From an uncultured Roseiflexaceae bacterium (lineage in GTDB: Bacteria > Chloroflexota > Chloroflexia > Chloroflexales > Roseiflexaceae), in contig CAIPUQ010000386.1 in NCBI GenBank assembly GCA_903868295.1, forward strand, positions 1 to 14,757: a stretch of DNA of 14,757 bases, given 5' to 3'. Shown piece after piece: positions 1 to 7,384 of this stretch. Position 1 is the first letter of the stretch. Each line of letters begins with the position of its first letter. The notes beneath the pieces were generated by a model that had not been told where the DNA came from, made no database searches, and worked only from the letters and a program-made list of their open reading frames with translations. The position numbers and the translations under genes are program-made.

Positions 1-330
1 ACTGACTCCATCGAGGTGCAACACCGGAGCCACGTCGTGATGAATATGCTGGTGATAGAAGACGTTGGGATGAAAAAAACGATGCCAGAGATGAAACAAC
101 GGCACGTCATGATTGCCTGGGACCGTGAACTGCGGCTGCGGCGCACGCTTGAGCCAGTCGGTGATGGTTGCCCATTGCGCGGGTATATCCGCCCGTTGCA
201 CAAAATCACCCGATACGACAAACACATCTGGGGCATATGCATGCGCTTCAACCAGTACGCGCTCGGCAACCACGGGGTCAAACGGCGGGCCAGCATGCAC
301 ATCGGAACAGTGGAACAGACGGATGGTCAT
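1..330 (-). CDS. Metallophosphoesterase, calcineurin-like (C-terminus beyond the window)
   Basis: This is the first 110 codons of a gene that leaves the window at base 1, so no stop is seen. The N-terminus carries three metal-site motifs of the calcineurin-like phosphoesterase superfamily: D10-x-H12 in the run CSDVHAG, GD at 41-42 in VVSGDF, and GNHD at 72-75. Such enzymes use a dinuclear metal centre to hydrolyse phosphomono- or diesters. The start of the domain at residue 3 and the lack of a signal peptide suggest a cytoplasmic enzyme. The substrate cannot be told: SbcD-like nucleases, cyclic-nucleotide phosphodiesterases and UDP-diacylglucosamine hydrolases share these motifs. The ATG at 330-328 overlaps the TGA (329-327) of the small upstream gene, so the two are probably translated together. 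Family is secure from the motifs; the specific role is unknown. Confidence 0.88.
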   Translation of the reverse strand, partial: MTIRLFHCSDVHAGPPFDPVVAERVLVEAHAYAPDVFVVSGDFVQRADIPAQWATITDWLKRAPQPQFTVPGNHDVPLFHLWHRFFHPNVFYHQHIHHDVAPVLHLDGVS

Positions 331-461
331 GCCTGATCCTTGGGTTTCGGAGCGCGTCCTTTGTCCCAGGCCAGGCGAACTAACACGTATGCGACGTAGA
401 CGCCGCCGATAGCCAAGATCCCAAGAAATAGAAAGCGCACTAGTTCGACTACGTGTCCCAT
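327..461 (-). CDS. Small single-helix membrane protein, 44 residues, unknown function
   Basis: I do not recognise a family. The frame starts at ATG 461-459 and gives a 44-residue protein. A short N-terminus (MGHVVELVRF) is followed by one hydrophobic helix at about residues 9-30, then a charged, proline-containing tail (DKGRAPKPKDQA). The basic residues after the helix predict an N-out, C-in topology with the tail in the cytoplasm. Three things support a real gene: a GAGGG sequence at 465-469 three bases before the ATG, an extended -10 element about 20 bp upstream, and a stop codon overlapping the start of the metallophosphoesterase (ATGA). The arrangement suggests co-translation and perhaps membrane recruitment of that enzyme, which is inference. 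The alternative is chance: the frame is short and unsupported by homology here. Confidence 0.62.
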   Translation of the reverse strand: MGHVVELVRFLFLGILAIGGVYVAYVLVRLAWDKGRAPKPKDQA

Positions 462-487
462 ACACCCTCATTCTGACTCATGGCTAA

Positions 488-496
488 ATTGTAGCA
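488..496 (-). promoter_or_regulatory. Extended -10 promoter for the small membrane protein / phosphoesterase pair
   Basis: On the minus strand this reads TGCTACAAT: a TGn extension followed by TACAAT, five of six matches to the sigma70-type -10 consensus. No good -35 lies 16-18 bp upstream, as is usual for extended -10 promoters. The predicted transcript start near 481 leaves about a 20-base leader before the ATG at 461. The call rests on sequence alone. Confidence 0.5.
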
Positions 497-599
497 TACC
501 AACGGAGAATCGAACGTTTGTATGGGATACTATAGACACTGTTTATGCATGACACGGCGCTGTACCATGTCGCACGGCGGCGCCACCAACAACTGTTCC

Positions 600-605
600 G
601 GAGGG
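600..605 (+). promoter_or_regulatory. Ribosome binding site that fixes the glycosyltransferase start
   Basis: GGAGGG ends five bases before the ATG at 611. The in-frame ATG at 545, 22 codons upstream, has no comparable site, and its extra peptide is rich in His and Arg and does not fit the family. This decides the start at 611. Confidence 0.75.
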
Positions 606-610
606 CATTC

Positions 611-2008
611 ATGCGCCGTATCGCCTACTGCAGTCCCATCAATCCGGTGCACTCGGGGATTTCGGACTACTCCGAAGAACTCCTGCCGTATATGGCGCAA
701 TATGTCGACGTCACACTCTACATCGACGACGGTGTTGTGCCTGCCAATCCGTTCCTTGCGACACATCTGACCATTCGACCACTATCATCACTGGCACACG
801 ACCACGAACAACAACCGTACGACGCCGTGTTGTACCACATGGGCAACAGCCCCGCACACTTTGGTATCTACGATGCAGCCCAACGAACACCGGGAGTGGT
901 GGTCCTCCACGATTTGGTATTGCACCACTTTATGTTGCAGTATCATGCCGTCCATCGCCACGACATCGATGGCTACCGTGCATTGGCTGCCGAATATTAT
1001 GGCGACAACGGCACACACATCGCCGACCGCATGCTCCAGGGCATCTTCGACGACGGAGTCTTCGACATGCCCCTCTGCCAACCGGTGCTCAACAGCGCGC
1101 AGTTGCTCATCAGCCATAGCCAATATGTCGTCGATCACAGTGCGCGCATCGCACCCGCGACAGCCGCGGCCGTCGTACCCATGGGGGTGCCCGTGTTACC
1201 ACAGACCGATGCGACGGCGCTCCGCGCGCAGTTCGACTTCGGCCCAGATCCGTTTGTGATTGCGTCGTTCGGCCACGTCAATCCCTACAAACGGGTCGAG
1301 CAAGTCCTGCGTGTGGTGCGTAACCTGCGCCGCGCCGGGGTCAACGCACACTACATCATCGTGGGGAGCGTCTCGCCCAACTTTGCTCTAGCAGCATTGG
1401 TGCGCCGCACCGGTACTGCAGAGTGCGTGCATGTGACCGGGTATGTATCGGCCCAGGACTTCGGGGCATATGTCGCAGCTGCAGATTTGTGCATCAACCT
1501 GCGCCACCCCACTGCGGGCGAAACATCGGCGAGTTTGTTGCGGCTCTTGGCAGCGGGCAAACCAACAGCGATCAGTGCGAGTGGTTCGTTCCTCGAAATC
1601 CCCACAGACTGCGCCATGCACATCCCCTTGGACAACAGCGAAACCGATATGCTGACTGCGTGTGCTTTTCTCGTCCACCAACACCCAGCCTTTGCCAAAA
1701 CCATCGGGGCGCAGGCACGTGCCCTGGTCGAACGCACACACACGCTGAGTCACTCGGCCGCACGGTACATGCAGGTATTGGCACGCCACTACGGATGGGA
1801 AGAACAAACCATCCAGCGCCCGGTGCTCTGGGATGTCGTTCCCGTATCAGCAGAAAACGGCATCAGCCGCCTACCACAACCAGTGCTTGTGCCCACCAGC
1901 ACACCGAGTGCCTTTGCGGCGGCTGCTGCCGCCCACGCAAAAACGACCCCGTGGGCGGAGTCGTCTCTGCGCAACACCATTGCAACGTTATTTAGAAAAA
2001 ACAGCTAA
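611..2008 (+). CDS. GT-B fold glycosyltransferase (GT4-like)
   Basis: This 465-residue protein looks like a GT4-type glycosyltransferase that moves a sugar from a nucleotide donor to an unknown acceptor, probably a surface glycan or glycolipid. The N-terminal Rossmann half begins with a typical nucleotide-sugar GT run (IAYCSPINP, then HSGISDYSEELLP at 14-26). The donor-binding half starts near 213 with IASFGHVNPYKR (218-228; K227 expected near the phosphates). It continues through VTGYVSAQDFGAYVAAADL (275-293) and the donor loop HPTAGETSASLLRLLAAGKP (299-318). The second glutamate of the usual E-x7-E motif is absent (L312). Residues after about 410 are Ala/Pro/Ser/Thr-rich, including an eight-residue mostly-Ala run, and look disordered. 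No signal peptide is seen. It is the only clear plus-strand gene, diverging from the phosphoesterase pair and converging on mrdA. Fold is well supported; acceptor is unknown. Confidence 0.87.
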   Translation: MRRIAYCSPINPVHSGISDYSEELLPYMAQYVDVTLYIDDGVVPANPFLATHLTIRPLSSLAHDHEQQPYDAVLYHMGNSPAHFGIYDAAQRTPGVVVLHDLVLHHFMLQYHAVHRHDIDGYRALAAEYYGDNGTHIADRMLQGIFDDGVFDMPLCQPVLNSAQLLISHSQYVVDHSARIAPATAAAVVPMGVPVLPQTDATALRAQFDFGPDPFVIASFGHVNPYKRVEQVLRVVRNLRRAGVNAHYIIVGSVSPNFALAALVRRTGTAECVHVTGYVSAQDFGAYVAAADLCINLRHPTAGETSASLLRLLAAGKPTAISASGSFLEIPTDCAMHIPLDNSETDMLTACAFLVHQHPAFAKTIGAQARALVERTHTLSHSAARYMQVLARHYGWEEQTIQRPVLWDVVPVSAENGISRLPQPVLVPTSTPSAFAAAAAAHAKTTPWAESSLRNTIATLFRKNS

Positions 2009-2019
2009 CGCACACGTTA
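1996..2019 (-). terminator. Terminator hairpin for the mrdA cluster, built from two stop codons
   Basis: TAACG (2006-2010) pairs with CGTTA (2015-2019) around a four-base loop. On the minus strand this is followed, after GCTG, by six T residues (2001-1996), as in a rho-independent terminator. The stem is short at 5 bp, so efficiency is uncertain. The left arm contains the glycosyltransferase TAA and the right arm contains the mrdA TAA. There is no T-tract on the plus side. Confidence 0.5.
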
Positions 2020-4722
2020 CGAGGCGCGCCGATCAGCACGTTGAATCGGATCAACGATTTCTTCACCGCTGTTGGTGGGCAACGGTGGCATCCCCTGTTG
2101 GCATTGTGCGGGTAACGGCTGTGGCGGTTTGATGCCGAAGTACGCCTGCATAATCTGGGTCGCAGCCGGCACCGCGATGGTCGACGAACCGTCGTTCATG
2201 TCGCCACTCCCTTCGCTGAGGAAGATGACTTCGATTTCGGGTTTGTCGTATGGGGCAAAGCCGAGGAACCACGAGTGGCTTTGGCGCACCACCACCGTAC
2301 CGACGCCGTTGGGGTTTTTGGCGGTTATTTCGGGACCAAATTCTGCAGTACCCGTCTTGCCGGCAATCAGGATTCCCGAACATTCTTCGCGGGCGGCGAT
2401 GTTGGCACCTTCGACCACCGAGCGCCGCATCCCCTGCCGCGACACTTCGTAGTGCGCCTGGTCAAAGTCCAGGGTGCGCACTACTTCGGGCTGGACTTCT
2501 TGGATGATTTTGCCATCGGGGCCGATGATTGCACGCACAATTTGTGGTCGATAGACTGTGCCCGAGTTTGCAATGGCGGCGCCAGCGACAGCCAACTGCA
2601 ACGGCGTCGTTTCGAGATTTCCTTGGCCGATGGCGGCATTGTACGTATCACCAGTGGTCCAGGCGGCGCGCAAGACCTGCTGCTTCCAACCCGGCGTGGG
2701 GACGCGACCGGGTTGTTCGCCGTACAGTTTGATGCCCGTCAGCGCACCGAACCCGAACGTACTCAGTCCTTCGGCCAGTCGGTTAATCTGTAGTCCTTGC
2801 GGAATGGTCTGTTCGTTGGGGTTGAGGTTGACCACACCCTCTTTGTTGCCGCCGGCGATGGTCATGAAAAAGATGTTGGATGAGCGCATCAGCGCCTCGG
2901 TCACATCGAGCCAACCGTTGTCGCGGGGCGTCGAATTGACGAACTGGTAGAACCGTTCTTCGACGTATTGGTCCTTAAGAATCAACGAGCCGGGATCGCG
3001 AATACGGGTATTGGGGCCAATGATACCTTCTTGGAGGGCGACCACTGCATCGAACTGTTTGAGTGTCGAGCCTGGGGGGTATTGCCCCGAGATGACCCGG
3101 TTCGTCAGCGGCGCAAGGCGCTGGTTTTCTGCTTTTTGGGCAGGGGGCGGGTTCAACAGATTGGCTAATTCGTCGGCACGGGTGGGGTCAACCCAAATAT
3201 TGTTGTTGTACGACGGCCAGCTGGCCATTGCCAGGATGCGCCCCGTGTTGACCTCGATGACCGCCGCCGCACCACTCTGCAACGGCATGTAGTTGCGTTT
3301 GTAGGCGTAGCGCTCGGGCATGTTGACCCGTCGTAACTCGGCTTCGTTGATCCAATTGCGCAAAATGAGTTCGACTTTGCGCTGCAGTTCGATGTCGATG
3401 GTCAGGACCACACTCTCGCCGTCGCGGGTCGGCTGTACGACCTGCGCTGCGCGCACGGGTCGACCCATCGTATCGACGACGACGGCTTCGATGCCCATCT
3501 GTCCGCGCATTTCTTCTTCGTAGCTCGACTCGATACCACTCTTGCCGATACGGTCGTCGTTGAGGTAGCGTGGGATACCCAGTTCGTAGGGATTGATTTT
3601 CTTTTGCAAAATCCCACACTCGACCGCATGGCCAATCGAATCGAGCAGACCAGCGACCCACGACCGAGCAGGATTCTGACGCACCAACTCACACGAACCG
3701 ACGCGGCCGATATAGCCCAGGACATGCGACAACGATTGGATGTCGTCGCTCAGCGGGTAGCGCCGCCGGTAGTCTTGTTCGATGACGACACCGGGCAGAT
3801 TGGCGGCGTTTTCTTTGAGCACCATAGCAATCGTCCGCGGGATGTCACGCTTGACCGCAATGGTCTGATAGCGCGGGGTATCGCTGGTCCGGACAAGCAG
3901 TTCGATGGGGTTTTCGAGCGTCAACGTCCGGGTGAACTGCTCACTCAAGGCGAGTGCATCGACACTTGCAGTGGGCGGCACTTCACCGGTGAGCCAGTTT
4001 TGGGTCTGGATTTCGTCGATTTGCGGGGCAATGTCGTCGCCAAAGACCCGGATCATGTCGGCACGCAGCTCGGGTCGTGTCGAGATTTGCAGCGCGGGCG
4101 AAATAACTAGTGTCCCCGTGATTTCGAGCGCACTACTCAGATCGGCGAGCGCGCTGTCGACGTCACGCAGCAAGGCAGCGTCGTCACTGCGAATCGGCGA
4201 ATTCCAGCGCGGAATAAATCGCGCAATCGGGGCGTGTCGTTCCACTATTTGGGTGGCCCCGAACAGGTGATCTGCATCGACGGGAATGCGCACCGGTAAC
4301 GTCTGATCGGTGCGCACAAAACTACGCACATCGACCGCGGTCAGCGATGTCTTCAGGGCATCGCGCAAGACTTTGTCGTTGTCGAGGATAATCGCAGGCG
4401 AAATCGTCAGTGTATTGGTCAGACCAAGGACTTGACTGAGCTGTGCAAACACCTTGGCGCGTTCGGGTGATTCTTCGGGCGGCAAATCGCTGACCCGGAT
4501 CGCCACCGTGTAGATGGGCATACTTTCGGCCAGGAGGGTGGTACCGTCCGACGCAAAGATTTCGCCACGGATGGGCCGGATGGGCACATAGCGGGTGGTA
4601 TTGACCGATGTCGAATAGGTGTGGCGATCGGCTTCGGTCTGGATGAGCTGTAGCTGGTAGAGACGTCCCATCAGGACGCAAAACACAACAAACACAATCA
4701 GTTTTGGTACAAATATACGCAT
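2017..4722 (-). CDS. mrdA: Penicillin-binding protein 2, peptidoglycan transpeptidase of the elongasome
   Basis: A class B PBP that cross-links lateral-wall peptidoglycan outside the membrane, as the presumed partner of a SEDS polymerase (RodA, not in this window). One membrane anchor spans about residues 7-25, followed by the dimerisation/pedestal region with RGEIFASDG at 52-60. The transpeptidase domain has all three active-site motifs: S552-T-L-K555 in YPPGSTLK, S614-S-N616, and K789-T-G791. DDRIGKSGIESSYEEEMRG (389-407) is the usual PBP2 junction. At 901 residues it is far longer than the roughly 600-700 common for PBP2. The surplus is N-terminal, where a ~40-residue unit appears twice (91-130 and 190-231), plus an insertion at about 341-388 containing C344 and C369. 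A proline-rich tail follows 864. It sits 12 bp after mreD, with GAGG six bases before its ATG. The identity is secure. Confidence 0.95.
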   Translation of the reverse strand: MRIFVPKLIVFVVFCVLMGRLYQLQLIQTEADRHTYSTSVNTTRYVPIRPIRGEIFASDGTTLLAESMPIYTVAIRVSDLPPEESPERAKVFAQLSQVLGLTNTLTISPAIILDNDKVLRDALKTSLTAVDVRSFVRTDQTLPVRIPVDADHLFGATQIVERHAPIARFIPRWNSPIRSDDAALLRDVDSALADLSSALEITGTLVISPALQISTRPELRADMIRVFGDDIAPQIDEIQTQNWLTGEVPPTASVDALALSEQFTRTLTLENPIELLVRTSDTPRYQTIAVKRDIPRTIAMVLKENAANLPGVVIEQDYRRRYPLSDDIQSLSHVLGYIGRVGSCELVRQNPARSWVAGLLDSIGHAVECGILQKKINPYELGIPRYLNDDRIGKSGIESSYEEEMRGQMGIEAVVVDTMGRPVRAAQVVQPTRDGESVVLTIDIELQRKVELILRNWINEAELRRVNMPERYAYKRNYMPLQSGAAAVIEVNTGRILAMASWPSYNNNIWVDPTRADELANLLNPPPAQKAENQRLAPLTNRVISGQYPPGSTLKQFDAVVALQEGIIGPNTRIRDPGSLILKDQYVEERFYQFVNSTPRDNGWLDVTEALMRSSNIFFMTIAGGNKEGVVNLNPNEQTIPQGLQINRLAEGLSTFGFGALTGIKLYGEQPGRVPTPGWKQQVLRAAWTTGDTYNAAIGQGNLETTPLQLAVAGAAIANSGTVYRPQIVRAIIGPDGKIIQEVQPEVVRTLDFDQAHYEVSRQGMRRSVVEGANIAAREECSGILIAGKTGTAEFGPEITAKNPNGVGTVVVRQSHSWFLGFAPYDKPEIEVIFLSEGSGDMNDGSSTIAVPAATQIMQAYFGIKPPQPLPAQCQQGMPPLPTNSGEEIVDPIQRADRRAS

Positions 4723-4734
4723 TGGCGGCCTCGC

Positions 4735-5274
4735 CTAATAGACGTCGATGGGGACTTCGCCGCGACGAATCCCACGCCACGAACGTAGCAACAAAAAGAC
4801 CGGCAACGCAGGTATCAAAATGACTGCCAGCTCGGGGATGAATACCACCACCACATATTTGGCCAAATCGAACCCACCCACCAGCGCATAGGTAAACAAC
4901 ACGTGGAAGGCGTGGTACGTCAAACCACCCAAGACGACTGCCACGATGGGCAGCAACCAGTTTTCGCTGGTTATCCGCGCCAAAACGGCATACACGGCCA
5001 GCATGGCAAGCAACAGGAGGATGGAATGCCAGCCGAGCCACGTGCCACTGACGATGTCGAGCACCAAGCCGGCATAAAAAGCCCAGCGTGCCACGATGGG
5101 GATTGGTTCGATGAGCACTTGGATAACCACGAGCAAGAGCATGACATTGATGGCGACATGGAAGACCGTAGGCATCAGCAGGCGCTGGCCAATGACAAAA
5201 AACGCCACGATGAGGAGCGTCCGCACCTCAAGCCAGATGACTTCTTCTATTTTACGTCGCTTTGTATTATCCAT
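4735..5274 (-). CDS. mreD: Rod shape-determining membrane protein MreD
   Basis: A 179-residue, very hydrophobic protein with about five predicted transmembrane helices (roughly 18-34, 38-58, 62-100 as two, 107-128, 139-164) and a basic cytoplasmic end (RSWRGIRRGE). The segment AFYAGLVLDIVSGTWLGWHS (65-84) resembles the central MreD motif in which a helix with GLxxD is followed by a small-residue turn. MreD sequences diverge widely, so position between mreC and mrdA is strong supporting evidence. It acts in the membrane as part of the MreBCD-PBP2-RodA elongasome. The ATG at 5274 lies inside the end of mreC, a 28-bp overlap, with no clear Shine-Dalgarno, so translation is probably coupled to mreC. 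A GTG at codon 17 would give a start closer to the first helix and is the main alternative. Confidence 0.87.
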   Translation of the reverse strand: MDNTKRRKIEEVIWLEVRTLLIVAFFVIGQRLLMPTVFHVAINVMLLLVVIQVLIEPIPIVARWAFYAGLVLDIVSGTWLGWHSILLLLAMLAVYAVLARITSENWLLPIVAVVLGGLTYHAFHVLFTYALVGGFDLAKYVVVVFIPELAVILIPALPVFLLLRSWRGIRRGEVPIDVY

Positions 5275-6128
5275 ACGTACCGTACTACTTCCGGGTCAAT
5301 GTAGGGTTGGATTTCGGCGACTTTGTTGCGCCCCTCGAGGCCAACCGATTTGACTATCCCGACGGGGATGTCGGCGGGTATGGCCGAGTTGGGTAGCGAC
5401 GGGCCAAACAAGCGGGTCAGCCCGGCCGTCACGACGCTGTCGCCCACGACGATCTGGCCTTCACGCTCTATTTCGGTCATATGGAGCATCGCATCGCGCT
5501 CCATCAGCCCACTCGCGACCCCGCGGATGACGGTATCGCCATGATAGATTTGGACGCTGACCAGGCTACTGTAATCCGACACCAGCAAGACATTGGCGCT
5601 GTTCGGGCCAACCTGATCGACCACACCGACCAGTGCCGGTGGGCTACTCTGATAGCGCGAGATGACCGCCATGCCGACCATGATGCCCTGATTGGTCCCC
5701 ACGCCAATAATGGCGGTACGGCGACCTTCGGCCAGCGTTTGGACACTGATGTCGGCTCCGACGAGTCGCCATGGGTTTTCTTTTTCGATGCGTAATTGTT
5801 CACGGAGCCGCAGATTCTCGAGTTCGAGCTGGGGGATGCGGATGATTTGCCCTTTGAGGTCGCTGTTTTCTTTGGCGAGGGCATCGCGCTCGGTGGTTAT
5901 CCGTTGGACATCCATCGAGCCCGTAAAGATATCGCCTAGACGGGCAATGGTGCTCTGTGTGCGACCCAGGGTAGGGGCAATATAGCTCGAAATCATGCTC
6001 CGCACGGGGGTCATGACACCTTGAAAGTCCAGCAGAAAGAACAGGAGCGCGAGGAAAATGAGCACAGCGACGACGAGGGTGTTACCCCTCCCGCCGCTTC
6101 TCGACCGCACAGAAGACCGATCTCGCAT
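5247..6128 (-). CDS. mreC: Rod shape-determining protein MreC
   Basis: A 293-residue bitopic protein with the standard MreC layout. There is a basic, Ser/Arg-rich N-terminus (1-15), one transmembrane helix (about 17-34), a periplasm-side coiled coil (about 72-117, rich in Leu/Glu/Arg heptads), and the two-lobed beta domain from about 120 to 290. Typical stretches include IGVGTNQGIMVGMAVIS, VDQVGPNSANVLLVSD and GDSVVTAGLTRLFGPSLP. MreC assembles outside the membrane and activates PBP2 to promote elongation, which fits mrdA two genes downstream. It starts 34 bases after the mreB stop. GAGG lies nine bases before the ATG. Its final 28 bases overlap mreD. Length matches the family. Confidence 0.94.
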   Translation of the reverse strand: MRDRSSVRSRSGGRGNTLVVAVLIFLALLFFLLDFQGVMTPVRSMISSYIAPTLGRTQSTIARLGDIFTGSMDVQRITTERDALAKENSDLKGQIIRIPQLELENLRLREQLRIEKENPWRLVGADISVQTLAEGRRTAIIGVGTNQGIMVGMAVISRYQSSPPALVGVVDQVGPNSANVLLVSDYSSLVSVQIYHGDTVIRGVASGLMERDAMLHMTEIEREGQIVVGDSVVTAGLTRLFGPSLPNSAIPADIPVGIVKSVGLEGRNKVAEIQPYIDPEVVRYVWIIQSDVK

Positions 6129-6161
6129 AGCTTGCAGCCTCGTCCTTGTGTGACTACCGAC

Positions 6162-7241
6162 TTAGTATTTGATGCGGCGGGTACGTTGCGTCGCCGTCAA
6201 AATATCGCGATAGATGGGGTTGTGGATGTTTTCGACCATTTTGCCGGCGCCACGGGCCACGCACGAGAGGGGGTTTTCGGCGACATAGACGGGCATACGC
6301 GTCTCGGCAGCGATGCGCCGATCGAGCCCACGAAGCAATGCACCACCACCTGCCAGGACGATGCCGTGCTCCATGATGTCGGCCACCAACTCGGGAGGCG
6401 TCTCTTCTATGGCGGCGCGGATATCAGCCAAGATGGTGTTGATGGGGCCGACGATGCCTTCGCGCAGTTCAACGCTCGACACTTCGACGGATTTGGGCAA
6501 GCCGGTCAGGGCATCTCGTCCACGCAAGACGACTTTGAGTTCTTCTTCGAGGGGGTACGCACTGCCTGCGGCGACTTTTGCACGTTCGGCCATGCGTTCA
6601 CCGATGTGGAGGTTGTATTCACGGCGGGCGAATTCGATGATTGCTTCGTCGATTTCGTCGCCTGCGGTACGGATCGAGTGGTTCACCACAATGCCGCCGA
6701 GCGAGATGATGGCGACCTCGGTGGTACCACCGCCGATGTCGATGATCATCGAACCGATAGGTTCGTCGACCGGCAGGCCAGCGCCGATGGCAGCGGCCAT
6801 TGGTTCTTCGACGACGTAGGCATCACGGGCATTGGCGTTGAGCGCGGCGTCGCGGGCTGCCCGCATCTCGACTTGGGTCACGCCCGACGGCACGCCGATG
6901 ACCACACGCGGACGTGGAGCAATCAGGCCGAACGAACGATCGTGGGCTTTTTCGATGAAGTGTTTGATCATCTTTTCGACGACGTCGAAGTCGGCGATGA
7001 CGCCATCCTTCAGCGGGCGCACGGCGATGATGTTGGCAGGCGTTTTGCCCACCATGGCCTTGGCCTCAGCACCGACGGCGATGACTTCTTTGGTCTTGCT
7101 GTCGATGGCAACGACCGATGGCTCCGAAATGACGATCCCGCGCCCGCGCACGTGGACCAATGTATTGGCGGTACCGAGGTCGATGCCCAGGTCACGCCCA
7201 AATGCACCAAGGATTGAATTAAGTGGGTTGGAGAATCGCAC
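6162..7241 (-). CDS. mreB: Actin-like cell-shape protein MreB
   Basis: A 359-residue bacterial actin that polymerises on ATP under the membrane and steers the wall-elongation machinery. Three actin-fold motifs are visible: phosphate 1 at DLGIDLGTANTLVHV, phosphate 2 at MIIDIGGGTTEVAIISLGG, and the adenosine motif at GIVLAGGGALLRGLDRRI. The start is GTG at 7241-7239, not the ATG 32 codons upstream. The extra peptide is Cys/Arg-rich and unlike MreB, whereas AGAGGAG (7248-7254) stands six bases before the GTG and the N-terminus then fits the family. A short N-terminal amphipathic segment (RFSNPLNSILGAFGR) could bind the membrane. It leads mreC by 33 bp and follows gatC by 143 bp, a gap that holds a small hairpin just upstream of the ribosome site. 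Confidence 0.97.
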   Translation of the reverse strand: MRFSNPLNSILGAFGRDLGIDLGTANTLVHVRGRGIVISEPSVVAIDSKTKEVIAVGAEAKAMVGKTPANIIAVRPLKDGVIADFDVVEKMIKHFIEKAHDRSFGLIAPRPRVVIGVPSGVTQVEMRAARDAALNANARDAYVVEEPMAAAIGAGLPVDEPIGSMIIDIGGGTTEVAIISLGGIVVNHSIRTAGDEIDEAIIEFARREYNLHIGERMAERAKVAAGSAYPLEEELKVVLRGRDALTGLPKSVEVSSVELREGIVGPINTILADIRAAIEETPPELVADIMEHGIVLAGGGALLRGLDRRIAAETRMPVYVAENPLSCVARGAGKMVENIHNPIYRDILTATQRTRRIKY

Positions 7242-7247
7242 AGACAG

Positions 7248-7254
7248 CTCCTCT
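7248..7254 (-). promoter_or_regulatory. mreB ribosome binding site deciding a GTG start
   Basis: AGAGGAG on the minus strand lies six bases before the GTG at 7241. It is the best Shine-Dalgarno in the cluster and rules out the longer reading frame beginning at 7337. Confidence 0.8.
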
Positions 7255-7257
7255 ACA

Positions 7258-7275
7258 ATGTGCCTTGCAGCACAT
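7258..7275 (-). promoter_or_regulatory. Hairpin in the mreB leader
   Basis: ATGTGC (7258-7263) and GCACAT (7270-7275) form a perfect 6-bp inverted repeat with a six-base loop. It ends three bases from the mreB Shine-Dalgarno. It has no following T-tract, so it is not a terminator. It could modulate access to the ribosome site or protect a processed 5' end. The role is inferred from position only. Confidence 0.35.
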
Positions 7276-7384
7276 ATACACACACGAGCACGCGCGTCTC
7301 CGACAGCCAACCGACGTCTGCAGATGCATCGTTGCAACAGGATACGGGGTGGTCAACCAGCGCAGCCGCGAAAAAATCTTGGAG

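Noticed and set aside
523..536. Plus-strand promoter for the glycosyltransferase (GATACTATAGA region)
   Set aside because: A -10-like TACTAT (528-533) is present, but there is no acceptable -35 and no exact extended -10. It is plausible but not strong enough to list.
545..610. Upstream ATG that would extend the glycosyltransferase by 22 residues
   Set aside because: There is no ribosome site, the composition is atypical, and GGAGGG points to the ATG at 611.
6021..7217. Long plus-strand open frame (398 codons) opposite mreB and the start of mreC
   Set aside because: It is the antisense of mreB, extremely rich in Asp, Gly, His and Phe with no recognisable domain. The mreB reading on the other strand has all actin motifs.
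7242..7337. 32-codon N-terminal extension of MreB
   Set aside because: The extension is Cys/Arg-rich and not MreB-like, and a strong Shine-Dalgarno precedes the GTG at 7241.
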